From contig NC_083607.1 of the NCBI RefSeq assembly GCF_029168945.1, positions 32,163,257 to 32,227,256 on the forward strand: a stretch of DNA of 64,000 nt, written 5' to 3'. This stretch comes from Cannabis sativa (taxonomy: Eukaryota > Streptophyta > Magnoliopsida > Rosales > Cannabaceae). The notes beneath the pieces are model-generated. The model saw nothing but the letters and a program-made list of their open reading frames with translations. It was not told the origin of the DNA and made no database searches. Below are positions 37,957 to 50,720 of the stretch, in pieces; positions within the stretch are counted from its first letter, which is position 1; the number at the start of each line of letters is the position of its first letter. Both the position numbers and the translations under genes were made by a program.

Positions 37957-40900
37957 TGTTGGGTTTTATGCCCAAAATAAAACTGATTTCAATATAATCA
38001 GATTTACTTATTAATATAGATCAGAAATAACATTTAATGTTGCATGGTTCACATGATTTATTTCATGATTATATGTACATAATGTATGAATTCATCTGAA
38101 ACCCTTTTCACATACTTGATCTTGTTTATTGTGCCGTCAACACATTGGAAAGTAAACATGACTATGTGAATAAAGTTTCCTAGATTTATCAGACATAGGG
38201 TTTTACTGATATGATAATCTACAACAGAGTTTACTTGCATTTGGAGAAATGCTATGTTCTTTCCAGAGCATTGGTTAAAGTAAAGCTCAGGTTGGATGCA
38301 TGGAGTATGCATTGGAAGGGACCGATATTGAACTTTGACTTAGATTTATTAAACTTACCGTAATATCTATTCAAGTCAATATCGCCTAGTTGATCCTAGA
38401 TCAAATGTTCTTAATCCTGTTATGATTAGGCTCAATCTTGAAAGGCTATTCGTGTTCTTTGATTTGGTAGTTAAGCCTACTTTTAGGTCAGGGTGATACG
38501 TACATTTTGGGAACACGGTAGTGCAATTGAGTGGGAGCGCTGGCATAAACATGGAATCTATAGCTTCTATCTGGCGAATAGTAAGCAAAGGATGATCTCC
38601 TTCGAGCTTGACCAAACGAACATAAATGGTGGAGTACTCATTTCACATAAGATGAAATATCATTTATACGAGGTCAAGTGTTTTAAGGAATAAATACATT
38701 GTAGGGTGTAACGGTAATCTAATCCCTTTACAGTGTAGATCAATCATATAGAGGATCATTGATCACATTAGGATTATAACAATGGATAAATAATGATGTG
38801 TCTATATGGTGGAACATATAGAGCATTCTATATACTGAGAGTGCAATTCTAAGTTCTATGCGTGGATTCAACGAAGAATTAATAAGTTAGTAAATTTTAG
38901 TGCTAAATTCTTGATCTACTTATTGGAAGCTCAGTTATATAGACCCATGGTCCCCGCACTAGTTGAGATAATATTGCTTGTAAGACTCATGTAATTGGTT
39001 TTGATTAATCAATTATAATTCTCAAATTAGACTATGTCTTTTTGTAAATTTTTCACTAAGTAAGGGCGAAATTGTAAAAAAAGAGTTTATAGGGGCATAT
39101 TTGTTAATTATGATACTTTATATGGTTAAATTAATAAATATGATAAATGACAATATTATTGTAACACCCTAACTACCTTAGGCGTATTACGTGGTTTTTA
39201 AACGTACTGTGCAGCTCGTTGCTAATCAACGAGGTTTATGGAAAAACGTGATTAATTAAAATTTTGCTTTTTGATTAAACTTGTAAAACAGATTACAAAA
39301 GACTCGGGATCCCGATTATAAAAATATTTACAAAAAGTTTAACTGTTTAACTATTACATCAAAATAAAAGTCGTCTAACGACAGTTACAAAAATCTCAGC
39401 CTTGCTGTCCCGAGGATCGTACGCTCCAGGCCTAACCGCCCCGACATGTACAATCTCATAAGCTCGCTCACGGTCCATCAGCTATAGCCTTGCCTTTACC
39501 TACACATGAACATAAACTGTGAGTCGACAGACTCAGTAAGAAAAGCATAATAATATCATACATAAAACTGACTGCCGTGTCCAACACGATACTGAGTCCC
39601 GCTACTGCCATGTCCAACATGGTGCGAGCCACTACCGCCATGTCCAACATGGTGCGAGTTTTGAACGTTCGGGGGACGGTACTATTGACAAGTATCCTCC
39701 TGATCGGTCGAACCGGTCATACTCCGTGCTGGTCATACTCCGGCTGTCTGGACGGATAGGTCAATAACCGAACCACCAACCAAATGTCGGCTGATCGGTC
39801 GAACCGGTCATACTCATTTCTTGGTCATACTCCGGCACTGTACCGACGTGACGGGGTTGGATGGTTCGAAGCCTAAATACATAACTAATGTAATCTAGCG
39901 GGCTTCCTACATGCACGCTAAACATGTAATCTACATATACATACCGTTATACTAATCTTACCCGGATTCGATTTCGGGTGTGCCGTCAACGACCGGAACC
40001 GAAGCCGAGCGGACATCGGCTCCTAAACCGTAAAAATCACAACGCTATAAGTGACACGCTAAATCACTTCCCGGGGACTAAAACTTGAAACTAAAAGTTT
40101 CCCTATCGATAAAAAGCATGGCAATACCCCTAAAAACATAAAAACGAGGAAAACTAGGGTCCCTGAATTTTCCCCAACCGTGAGCCAGGTTGCCCAACCG
40201 AATTCCGGTTCGAAAATTCAGAACCCTCATCCGAGATGGGATGTACAACCTAATTCCGGTTCCTCGCAGGCAGCCAACTAAAATTCTCATAACTCGACCA
40301 ATTCAACCCCAATTGGTCCCAAACTTTCCAGACCTGTTCTAAACTATCCCAAGAACAAATCCAAGGCATCAAAACCACCCAGAAAACACATATACAAAAA
40401 TCACCATTAAAGACCAAGCTTTGAGTTCCAAAACTCAAACTTGGTTAAATCCACTAACATGCATCCAAACCTAGTTAATTCTACTCAACTAAGCATGAAT
40501 AAGCTTCTGAAAACATACAAGAATATCCAGCAACTTCACAGAACAAAAAGAACCATTTCTTTCAAAAATTCATAACTTTTTCACATAAAAACTAAAAGCT
40601 TTGAACAACCTAACTAACATGCTTTCAACATAGCTCAACTAATATCAATTAACATGCTTTAAACCACATATATCAACAACAAAATCACAGCAGCAAGATA
40701 TACCAAAATCATCATGAATTTCACTCAATATTCATCATTTTTTTCATAATTTCAAGGAGAAATCAAGAGAGCTAACCTAGCTTGGAAAAATGCTTAGATT
40801 AGGATGAGAATTCACTTGAAAGATTGAACAAAACCCAGCCCTATGAATCCCATGCACCAGCCGAAAATGAGAGGAAAAGAGAGAGAGAGAGAGTTTTCTT

Positions 40901-42082
40901 TTGAAATTTCTAATTTTTTACTAAGTGTGAAATGAGAGAAAAATAAAAGAATAAGCCACTTAAACCATTTTATTTCAGCCATTAAAATAAACAATTAACA
41001 TTTATTTTCCATTTCATAAATCACATAAGACAAAATACTAATGGGGCAAAAAGACCATTTTGCCCCTCCACCATAAAACCACATATATCATACTAAAGGG
41101 GTATTTTTGGGACATTCTAAATTCCCGACCATTCCCGACATTTCCCAATGTCTAAAACCCGTCCCCAAATTACCAACATACTAAGTTGTGATTTCTACTG
41201 AGCCAAACGCCGAGTTCCAAAATACCGGACACCGGAAATGCGAGATATAAAAACTACTGATGACATAATCATACATTTCTGAATTTCATAAATAACAGTA
41301 ATAAATTATTTAAATAGCTATAAATAATTTCATAATTAAACATAAACAACTGCTAATTTCCAAATTAACTAAGCGGGCTTTACAATTATTTAATAATTAT
41401 TTATAGTTATTAAATAGTTAGAATTGGCATTTAAATGGTTGAATTTGAAAATTGGCGTTTTTGAGAAAATCAGATGCAGAAAAGATAAAACTGCAAAATT
41501 GCAAAAAGTGAGGCCCAAATCCACCTTGCATGGCCGGCCACTTTTGTAGGGTTTTCCCTCTGATATTTTCATTATTTTAATGCCAAATAATTCAAACCTA
41601 ACCCTAGTGGAATGCTATAAATAGATAGTGAAGGCTTCATGAAAATTACACTTAAATTTTCTATTTTTCCTTCAGAGAAAAACCTGAGCCTTTCTCTCTC
41701 CCTATCTTTAGCTGCCACTTCTTCTTTCTTTTCCCTCTTGAATTTCGAAATTCTTAGTGTATGAGTAGTGCCCACACACAGCAAGTGATACCTCAATCAT
41801 AGTGAGGAAGATCGTGAAGAAAGACATTCAGCAAGAAGGAGTTTCAGCATCAAAGATTCAGAGAAAGAGATCCAGGTTCAGATATTGATAATGCTCTGCT
41901 ACAGAAAGGAATCAAGGGCTAGATATCTGAACGGAAGGAGTCATTATGTTCCGCTGCAACCAATGTAAGGTTTCCTAAACTTTATATGTGTTTATTTCAT
42001 CGTTTTAGAAAGTTCATATTTAGGGTGTTAATCAACATACTTGTGAGTAGATCTAAGATCCTGGTAAAATAAAATTCCAACA
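37957..42082 (+). repeat. Cop-B 5' LTR, split by a chromovirus solo LTR
   Basis: Parts 37957-39159 and 41390-42082 rejoin across the ATTAT duplication. The TATA box is at 41616-41623. Sequence matches Cop-B 3' LTR 50721-52615 closely. Confidence 0.94.
39160..41384 (-). repeat. Chromovirus solo LTR in Cop-B 5' LTR
   Basis: 2,225 bp, plus-strand TGTAACACCC to GGGCTTTACA, with the perfect TSD ATTAT (39155-39159 and 41385-41389). Same family as Chromo-1. It carries the three TTGGA-loop hairpins and a partly decayed palindrome cluster. Confidence 0.96.
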
Positions 42083-43920
42083 GCCATGGTAATTGATTTA
42101 CTTGCAAGAAATTTGGACTTTAAAACGATTGTTTGTTTGTTTTTGGATGGTATCATGTTGTATTGAGTGTTATTTGATGATTGATTGATGTTTGTAAATT
42201 TTCGTGAAAAATAATTGCGATTCTGATTCTGGAATTATTTTTATTGGATAGTATGGAAAAAATTAAGCAAGTTAGCCTTTTACAGAACTCAATTTCGATT
42301 TTATTTGAATTAGTTATGATTTTTTGAAGATTCGGAAAAAATCGGAGCTGTGCTGAAATTTTCCTGCGATCGCAAAAACTGTCCGTACAGCTCACAATTT
42401 CTTTGTTTTTCTTCAATTTTTCATGCTTTTTCATGGAATTAACTTCCGATTTTTTGTATAGTTTTGTATATATACTATTACTATTCCTAATTCAATTCTA
42501 ATTATCATTTTGAATTAATTTAATATTTTTTAAATTTAATTCAAGATATTAGTGTAATTTGAATTTGAATAGAATTAGTATCTATCTTCTTGCTTAAAAA
42601 TTTATCTTATTTTTAAATTTGATTATATCTTATCTTATTTTTAATTTTAAGGTCAGATTTTATATATATTTTTAAATTAATTTTTTTTTTTGGATATTTT
42701 AACCTTATTTAAATTTAAAATAAGATAATTATAATCATGTAATTTTAAATAGATATAAGATATTTTGCTAACTTTTAAATTTTGTTATTTTATTTATTTT
42801 AATTACATTTAAAATCTGAAAAATATATTCATTTATCTTTTCTAATTTTTTATTTAATTTTTATTTATAAAATAACATTTAAATTTTAAAAGTAGTTAGC
42901 AAATTTTGAAATGATATTTAGGTTGGTTGAAACCTAATTTTTCAAAATTGTAGGTTTAATTTTAAATTTAATTTTTTTAAAAAATTTCGAATGATTCAAT
43001 TTTTTTTTTAAAAATTTTTGAAAAATTATTTTTTAATTAATTAATTATTTCGAAATTAATTATTTAATTTAAAATTAAATAAATCCTACATCCAAATATC
43101 CAGCTAACCTTGTTGCAGGAGTATGTGTTTTAGCTTGTTTGTAAGTTTTCAAAACCTATTATTACTCGATTGCAAATAGACATGGTTACTTTTTGCCAGA
43201 TCTAATGATCTGATGGCTCCCTTGGTCAAGTTAATAATTTGTAACAGGTATATTTACAATCTTCTTTCATCTGTGTATGACCTAGCAACATGATAGGACC
43301 CATCCAAAGTGTGCCTGTGTGAGCCTATGTGTTTAATTTTATTATAGATGCATGTAGGTTGTTGTTGCTAAAATAAATTATCATAGTTTTTGATAGAATT
43401 TATTTAGGCCCATTTAGTTTTTTGGGCCTATTCAATTAATAACAATTGTTCTTATTAAGGTTAAATTCCTCTCTTTTGGGCCTTGTGTGAGAGTTGGGAG
43501 CCATAGAAGAGGGTACGACATACTGAACCCAACACCCCCTCACATGAACCACCCCAATTGTGAAGGCCCATTTGCCTGATTTGAATAACTGTACTAGGTT
43601 AATTAAACTAGTTTAACCTAATAAAATTGATTAGCAACATAATTAATTTCATTTATTTTGAAATTAATTTAAGAAAATTATAGTTTAAATAATTTTTTAT
43701 TCTAAGCTAAACTATATGTATTTTCTTGTATTTAATTAAATATAGAATTATAACCATCTAGATTCTTTCTGGAGCTTAATTTAAATTTTTCATTAAATAT
43801 TCCTATTTAAGTTGATATTCAGTTATCTACAACTAACCAACTTAAATCTGAATATCTTTTGAATTTCAAATTTCAAAATTAAGTTGAGGAATTTTAGGCA
43901 CTGGTTATTAAGATTCTTTA
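42083..43920 (+). mobile_element. Cop-B leader, left part
   Basis: Starts GCCATGGTAATTG directly after the LTR; the ATTGGCCTCAGA part of the PBS seen in Cop-A is missing. A short GC island lies at 42345-42393: GAGCTGT at 42345 pairs with ACAGCTC at 42387, and the 10-bp palindrome TGCGATCGCA sits between them (42365-42374). The rest is AT-rich and non-coding. Confidence 0.8.
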
Positions 43921-46164
43921 TGAAACACCCTAACTATCTTAGGCGTATTACGTGATTTTTAAACGTACTGTGCAGCTCGTTGCTAATCAACGAGGTTTAT
44001 GGAAAAACGTGATTAATTAAAATTTTGCTTTTTCATTAAACTTATAAACCATTTTATAAAAGTCTCGGGATCCCGATTTATAAAATCATTTACAAACGTT
44101 TTAACTGTTTAACTTTTACATCAAAAAGAAAGTCGTCCAACGACAGTTACAAAAAAATCTCAGCCGTGCTGTCCCGAGGATCGTACGCTCCAGGCCTAAC
44201 CGCCCCGACATGTACAATCTCATAAGCTCGCTCACGGTCCATCAGCTACAGCCTTGCCTTTACCTACACATGAACATAAACTGTGAGTCGACAGACTCAG
44301 TAAGAAAAGCATAATAATATCATACATAACCAACTGCCGTGTCCAACACGATACTGAGTCCCGCTACTGCCATGTCCAACATGGTACTGAGCTACTACTG
44401 CCATGTCAAACATGGTACTGAGTTTTGAACGTTCAGGGGACGGTACTATTGACAAGTATCCTCCTGATCGGTCGAACCGGTCATACTCCATTCTTGGTCA
44501 TACTCCGGCTGTACCGACGGGATAGGTCAATAGCACTGAACCACCAACCAAGTATCAGCCTGATCGGTCGAACCGGTCATACTCCGGCTGCTGGTCATAG
44601 TCCAGCCTGTACCGACGTGACAGGGTTGGATGGTTCGAAGCCTAAATACATGACTAATGTAATCTAGCAGGCTTCCTACATGCACGCTAAACATGTAATC
44701 TACATATGCATACTGTTATACTAATCTTACCTGGATTCCGATTTCAGGTGTGCGTCAACCCGACCGGAATCGAAGGCGAACGGCGGACATCGGCTCCTAA
44801 ATCATAAAAATCACAACGCTATAAGCGACACGCTAAATCACTTCCCGGGGACTAAAACTTGAAACTAAAAGTTTCCCTATCGATAAAAAGCATGGCAATA
44901 CCCCTAATAACCCAAAAACGAGGAAAACTAGGGTTCTGAAAAATCCCCAACCGGCAGACCGGTTGCCCAACCGGAATTCGGTTACGGGAAATTCGAACCC
45001 CCATCCGGAATTCCGGATGCTCAACCGGAATTCCGGTTCCTCGCAGGCAGCAACCATAAAATCTCATAACTTGACCAATTCGACCCCAATTGGTCCCAAA
45101 CTTTCCAGACCTGTTCTAAATACCCTAAAGAACAAATCCAAGGCAACAAACCTACCCAGAAACCACAAATACAAAATTTGCCATTGGAGCTCAAGCTTTG
45201 AGTTCCAAACTCAAGCTTGAACAAACCACCTAAACAAGCATGCAAACCAACTTAATTCAACATAACTAAGCATAATATCACCTCTGCAAACTAACAAGAA
45301 CAACAGCAACAACACAGAAAATAATCACAACATTTTCCTTCCAAAATTCATACTTTTTCACATAAAAACTAAAAGCTTAACAATCTAACCTACATGCTTT
45401 CAACATAGCTTAATTCCTATCAATTTAACATGCTTGAATCACACAAAATAATCACAAAACACAGCAGCCAACAACATCCCAAAACAACATGCATTCATCA
45501 TCTTTTCATCATTTTTTTTTCCAAGAAAACAAGTAAGAGATTAAAGCCAAGAATTACCTTAAAGAAAATTCACTTTGATCTAGCAAAATCACTAGAAATC
45601 ACCAACCAAAAATCCCAGCTTTGAACCCCCAAGCTCAGCCGAAAGAGAGGAAAAGAGAGAGAGAGTTTTTCTATTTTTTTGAAATTTCTAAATTTTTTGA
45701 CTAAGTGTTGGAAAAATGAAAGAAATGAAGAATAATGCCATTTTATTAAACCCAATTCAGCCAAAAGCAATTAAATAAATAAACATTTATTTCATTTAAT
45801 AAACTCATAAAGACAAAACACTAATGGGGCAAAAAGACCATTTTGCCCCTCCACCATAAAATCACAAAAATCATACTAAAGGGGTATTTTTGGGACATTC
45901 TAAATTCCCGGCCATTCCCGACATTCCCAATGTCAAAAACCCGTCCCCAAAATACTAACATACTAAGTTGTGATTTCTACTGAGCCAAACACCGAGTTCC
46001 AAAATACCGGACACCGGAAATGCGAAATATAAAAACTGCTGATGACATAATTATGCATATCTGAATTCCATAATATCAATAATAAATTATTTAAATAGCT
46101 ATAAATAATTTCCTGATTAACATAAATAACTGCTAATTTCCAAATTAACTAAGCGGGCTTTACA
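43921..46164 (-). repeat. Chromovirus solo LTR in Cop-B leader
   Basis: 2,244 bp with the perfect TSD CTTTA (43916-43920 and 46165-46169). The outer end is TGAAACACCC instead of TGTAACACCC. It has intact palindromes ATCCGGAATTCCGGAT (45003-45018) and AACCGGAATTCCGGTT (45023-45038). Confidence 0.96.
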
Positions 46165-47545
46165 CTTTAGATATTTTTTCAGTTAATATCTTTTCGAATA
46201 TTAACTTAAAATGGAATATTTTAGATTATTTTTTAAGTTAATATCTTTTCAAATATTAACTTAAAATGGAATATTTTCAAATTAAGTGGTTACAACTTAA
46301 TTTTTGATATTTAATTAAATTTAAATTTGAAAATATTTAAGTTCTAGATTTTTTCTAATACAACTTAAATTAGATATTTTTTCAAATTTTGTGGAAAAGA
46401 TACTTAGTCAAATAAGATATTTTCTATATAGTTATTTCTAGACTAATTATTTCTAATATTAAATAGGAAAATATTATACATTGTGAAATTAATTATTTAT
46501 ATAATTAATTTTGGTACAATTTCTTTTAAGTATATTTTTCATAGTATTAAACTAGAGACTAATAATTAAGCCTTCTCTACACTAAATTATTTATTTCTTG
46601 AATTTAATACATTTAATTAATTTGAAAATTAAATATCTAAGTTGTTTTTCATCATCATACTTAAATATTTCTTTTTCATGACACTTAATTAAATAGAAAA
46701 TTATTTTTTTTAGTTAAAATTTATTTTTTCAACTAAATTTAAATAATTTTCAAAATATATTTTTTTTTATTTTATTAATCAATTTTCGAAATTGCATTTC
46801 TTAAATGCTAGAATTTCGAATTTTATCTTGAAAAATAGATTAAGTTGTAAATTAATTATTTATTTTAATTAATTCTTGGATCAACTTAAATCAATGATTT
46901 TTTCATTTATTGATTAATTTAAAATATTATTAGAAATTGAATTAATTAGTGAAAGGAAAATCTAGATAGGTGATATTTTTGCCTGAAGTATTTTTCTAGT
47001 GTATTTAATTAAATAGAAAATTAATGTTTAAGTTGATTTTCATCATCATACTTAAATATTTGAAATTTTTCTTATATATATTTAATTAAATATGAAAATT
47101 ATATTTTTTGATGTAAATTAATTTTATTAATTAATTTTGGGCCAACATTAAATTAGAATAATTTTTCCAGGATTTATTTTTTTATTTTAACATGCATTTT
47201 TCGAAAATTGTATTCTTAAATACTTTAATTTTTCGAAATGCAATATATATATATTTATAGAAAATAAAATTTGAGTTGTAAATTAATTTAAATTAATTTT
47301 GTAACAACTTAAATTGAATATTTTTCTAAATATTTATTGAAAATTATTACTAAGATGGAAATAATTCATGTTATTTTCATATCCATCTCAGTAAAATTTA
47401 TAAATATTAAATTAAAATTTATAATTAGAATTTTTCATTCTAAATTGGAAATTTTAATTAAATAAATATATATTTAAAATAAATAGAATAAATAAAGAGA
47501 ATCAAAGAAAATACAACTCTTTCTAAATAATGAGCTTTATTATTC
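46165..47545 (+). mobile_element. Cop-B AT-rich internal sequence
   Basis: Non-coding. A tandem pair of about 55-bp units at 46181-46290 each carries an inverted repeat AGTTAATAT...ATATTAACT. A longer unit beginning AAGTT(G/T)ATTTTCATCATC recurs at about 46640 and 47028. Both occur in Cop-A too (55636-55730 for the 55-bp pair). Confidence 0.7.
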
Positions 47546-48340
47546 AGATATTCGATCTCCATTGTGGGTTTTACACCGCGTTTGTTTTAGTGAGTAATCC
47601 TCCCTAATGGAGGAACGTTCATTAGCAATTTTGCACCGTTTAACCTCGCATGATAAGTAGTTTGTAAGTGTTTTGTATGGTATGGATCACCCTAATGGTG
47701 GCGACCATACTTGACTTGCAAATTATGAAACAATGGTGGAAGCTCATAAGATAGAATTGCCTTGACTCTCGCCTAAACGGGACAACGCTGAATTCCAATC
47801 TTGATCGAATAAAAGGTTGCTAGAATGGTTATCATTTTAGATGAGCTGACAACTCTATTCAATGGATGATGCTTTGACTCTCGCCTAAACGGGACACTGT
47901 ATCAGTTTGTTGAAAAACCTTGGAAATTATTTAGGATTGTAAGTTTTAGTATTTTCACTTGTCATTCCTACTTGCTATATGCTTATAATTTTTGAATTGT
48001 GTATGAATTTATATTGAACCATGTTATTTTCTGTTATTAAGTTGTAGTTTAATTTCGAATCTTCATTGTTGGTCCAATATGTTTGTTTATCTAATGAGAT
48101 AAATCCCTAGTGGATTTTCACCATTAGACATACATAATAGTGTTAGATCTCGAAAGATAAATATTGTATATGCGACATCTAGCTGTTCATCAATTGATGA
48201 CACCTTAGACTAGTATTTTTACAATATGAAACAAGAAGATTACATAAATAAGATTACTTTGTCTTTCGCTAATCGAAGCATCGTTGGATTCTTATTTATA
48301 AACGAAATTATCCTAATTCCTCTTATAGCTTATTCATTTC
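47546..48340 (+). other. Cop-B copy of the structured leader module, with a diverged second copy
   Basis: Hairpin TCCTCC-CTAAT-GGAGGA at 47598-47614, hairpin CACC-CTAAT-GGTG at 47688-47700, and the 19-nt motif CTCTCGCCTAAACGGGACA at 47766-47784 and 47878-47896. A weaker copy of the whole module follows at about 48054-48300, with TTCGAATCTTCATTGTTGG, CTCGAAAGATAAATA and TTTCGCTAATCGAAGC in the same order. Confidence 0.7.
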
Positions 48341-50710
48341 GAAAAGCTCAATAACATATCATTGGATGAATGGTCTATAAATCATTTCATGTCATTCTAT
48401 ATTTTCTCTTAAGAAATTAAATGACGCATATGATTATAATCCCGAAATTCTATTCCCAATTGATATAAATCCTCAATCTTAGAGATCTCCTACTTGTATG
48501 GGCAAATCTGACTTAGAGTTTAAATTAGTAGTGGTGGTCCAAGAAAGAATTACTCATTATATTTGGTATAAATTTAAGTCTTTGACTTTAATTTTAGATT
48601 CCAAATAGAAATTTTCTTATAATTCTAATTCCAGAATACAATACAGTTACACTCTCTCAAGTGTTTAATATCCATCTTTTATTAATGGATTAAAACTGTA
48701 TGGAATATGAGTTAGGTATTCTGTGACCAGGATCCACTTGCAGTATTCTAAGAACTCTTTGATGTAACTAAACCTATGTCATCAGTAGACACTACCACAT
48801 TTTTTTTAATCTATGACATTTGTATCTTATTCATAGTGGATTTGACAAGATCAATCTCTGCAAAGAGTTAATATGCCTATATCCACTGAAAGTAGTTCAT
48901 CTCATTCGCAGATGGATGTACCTTCAGGGGTGGATATGAGTTTTTTGTTGTATTCTTAAAACGATAACTCTAGATTATACCTTTTAGCAAAGAAATTTGA
49001 AATGTTTAAAAATTTCATTAATTTCTAGCAATGGTTAAAACCATTAAGGTAAGTGGTTAAAAATCTTGCGAACTGATAGGGGTGGAGAAATAGTTAGTAG
49101 ATATGCAGTTCAAAGATCATTAAATTGATTTTTGAATTATATCCAAACTTACCTCCCCAGAAATTTCGAGTTGCATGTTGATGATTAGTTACTAGTCGTT
49201 GCCTAATTCCTTCTATGGTAATACAATTTCAGAATGATGTAATGATTGTATACTTAATGTAAATCATTACTAGATTCATGGATGACCTAATCAAAATCTT
49301 AAGAAAAGCTAGAACTGTTAACCATGGTTTGTTAGCTGTTCTAAGTGATTAGGGGTGGACCATCCCATTGTCAATAGATAAGAAAGTGTTTGTTCAAACA
49401 AATACTACTTTTCTAAGATAATGACTAAGTCTGAAAAGCAAGTAGCAAATAAAGGAGATATTTAATTCTTGATTCCAAAAGTGTTCTACCATCTTACATA
49501 TGATGATCCCACTGCCTCTGTTGTCTTGTCACAACCAAAGAGGTTAATACCATTTAGTTTTCTTCGACATAATTCACGGTACCTTGTCGTAGTGGGAGAG
49601 TTTCTAGGAACTCACTTTCTTATGACTTGGGAGACACTAGTGATCAAAATACATTGTGAGTTTAAACAAGTAATGGATTGTCAAGATAAGAAACTAAGAA
49701 GAAAGCCAATAGAACTATGGTTTAATCCATTCAAATGGAGTAACCTAAAGTTTTCTATTACAAGGACATAAAAGGAAATTTTCGTTTATAAGTCTATTCA
49801 ATGGACTTAACAAACTTCCTGTTCCTAGTATTATAGGTTTGAGGTTATTCAAACATATGGCTTGTGGTATACCTGGGAATTACTTACTCTAATGCAAGCA
49901 ACTTACTTTAGTAAGATGCTGAAGCATTTTCTTTCTAATGGCAATCTATAGAAGCTTCACAACTTCTTAGACATAGATTTTCTTTATCTAAGGAAAAGTC
50001 TCAACTATTCCAGAAAAGATAAAGCCATGAAAGAATTTCTTAAATCAACAGTGAGAGGTCTTAGATATGCTTTTGTATGCATTAGACCAGACACCTGCTG
50101 TTGAGTGGGAGTAATTAGTAGGTATCAGATTAATCCAGGAGAAGAACATTGGAAGACAATCAAGTAAATCCTAAGATTAAGAAGAGGAACTATATGTTAG
50201 TCTATAAGGGTGTGTTTAAAACTCTTAGACTACACCATATCAGATTTCAAAATTTGCCTTTGTGCTAGTAAATCTTTCTGATAAGATGGTGGTTACTCTG
50301 GGGGTGGAATAGTGATTTTGGAGAAGTGTAAAAACCTATCTAAAGTCTCTAGGTCTACCAGAGAGGGACTGAATGTTAAAGTTGCAGGAAAGGTACTTAT
50401 TCAGTCTAAGGAAAGTTCTATACATCTTTGGCACCATTCCAAATTCCCTAAACTACTAGTGTTAATTTCCTGATTAACCAAAAGTAGTTGCCAAAGGTAT
50501 AGAATCCAGTATCCCAAGAGAGTAGACATATAGAGAGGAATTTCACATTATCAATGATTTTGTGATTAAGGAAGAGTAATGGTGGAGAAAAGGTTGTGGT
50601 TAATTCAACCTTTCAGATCCTATTACGAGGAGTTTACTACTACTACGCTTGATTTGTATATCAAGGTGTTGAGATTATTTGAAACGCACTTTTTGTTTTA
50701 TATTAGTGCA
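48341..50710 (+). mobile_element. Cop-B internal 3' non-coding region
   Basis: Colinear with Cop-D in reverse. GGGGTGGA blocks at 48927-48934, 49079-49086, 49352-49359 and 50301-50308, and an extra GAGTGGGAG near 50105. No pol domain. Confidence 0.75.
49469..49771 (+). CDS. Small ORF conserved with Cop-D, unknown function
   Basis: 100 residues starting MIPKVFYHLTYDDPTASV. It matches the Cop-D ORF at 14407-14174. Mixed composition with several basic residues near the C-terminus (KLRRK). No domain recognised. It could be a remnant of a lost gene or chance. Confidence 0.25.
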   Translation: MIPKVFYHLTYDDPTASVVLSQPKRLIPFSFLRHNSRYLVVVGEFLGTHFLMTWETLVIKIHCEFKQVMDCQDKKLRRKPIELWFNPFKWSNLKFSITRT

Positions 50711-50720
50711 AGTGGGAGTT
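50711..50720 (+). other. Cop-B polypurine tract
   Basis: AGTGGGAGTT directly before the 3' LTR. Confidence 0.85.
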
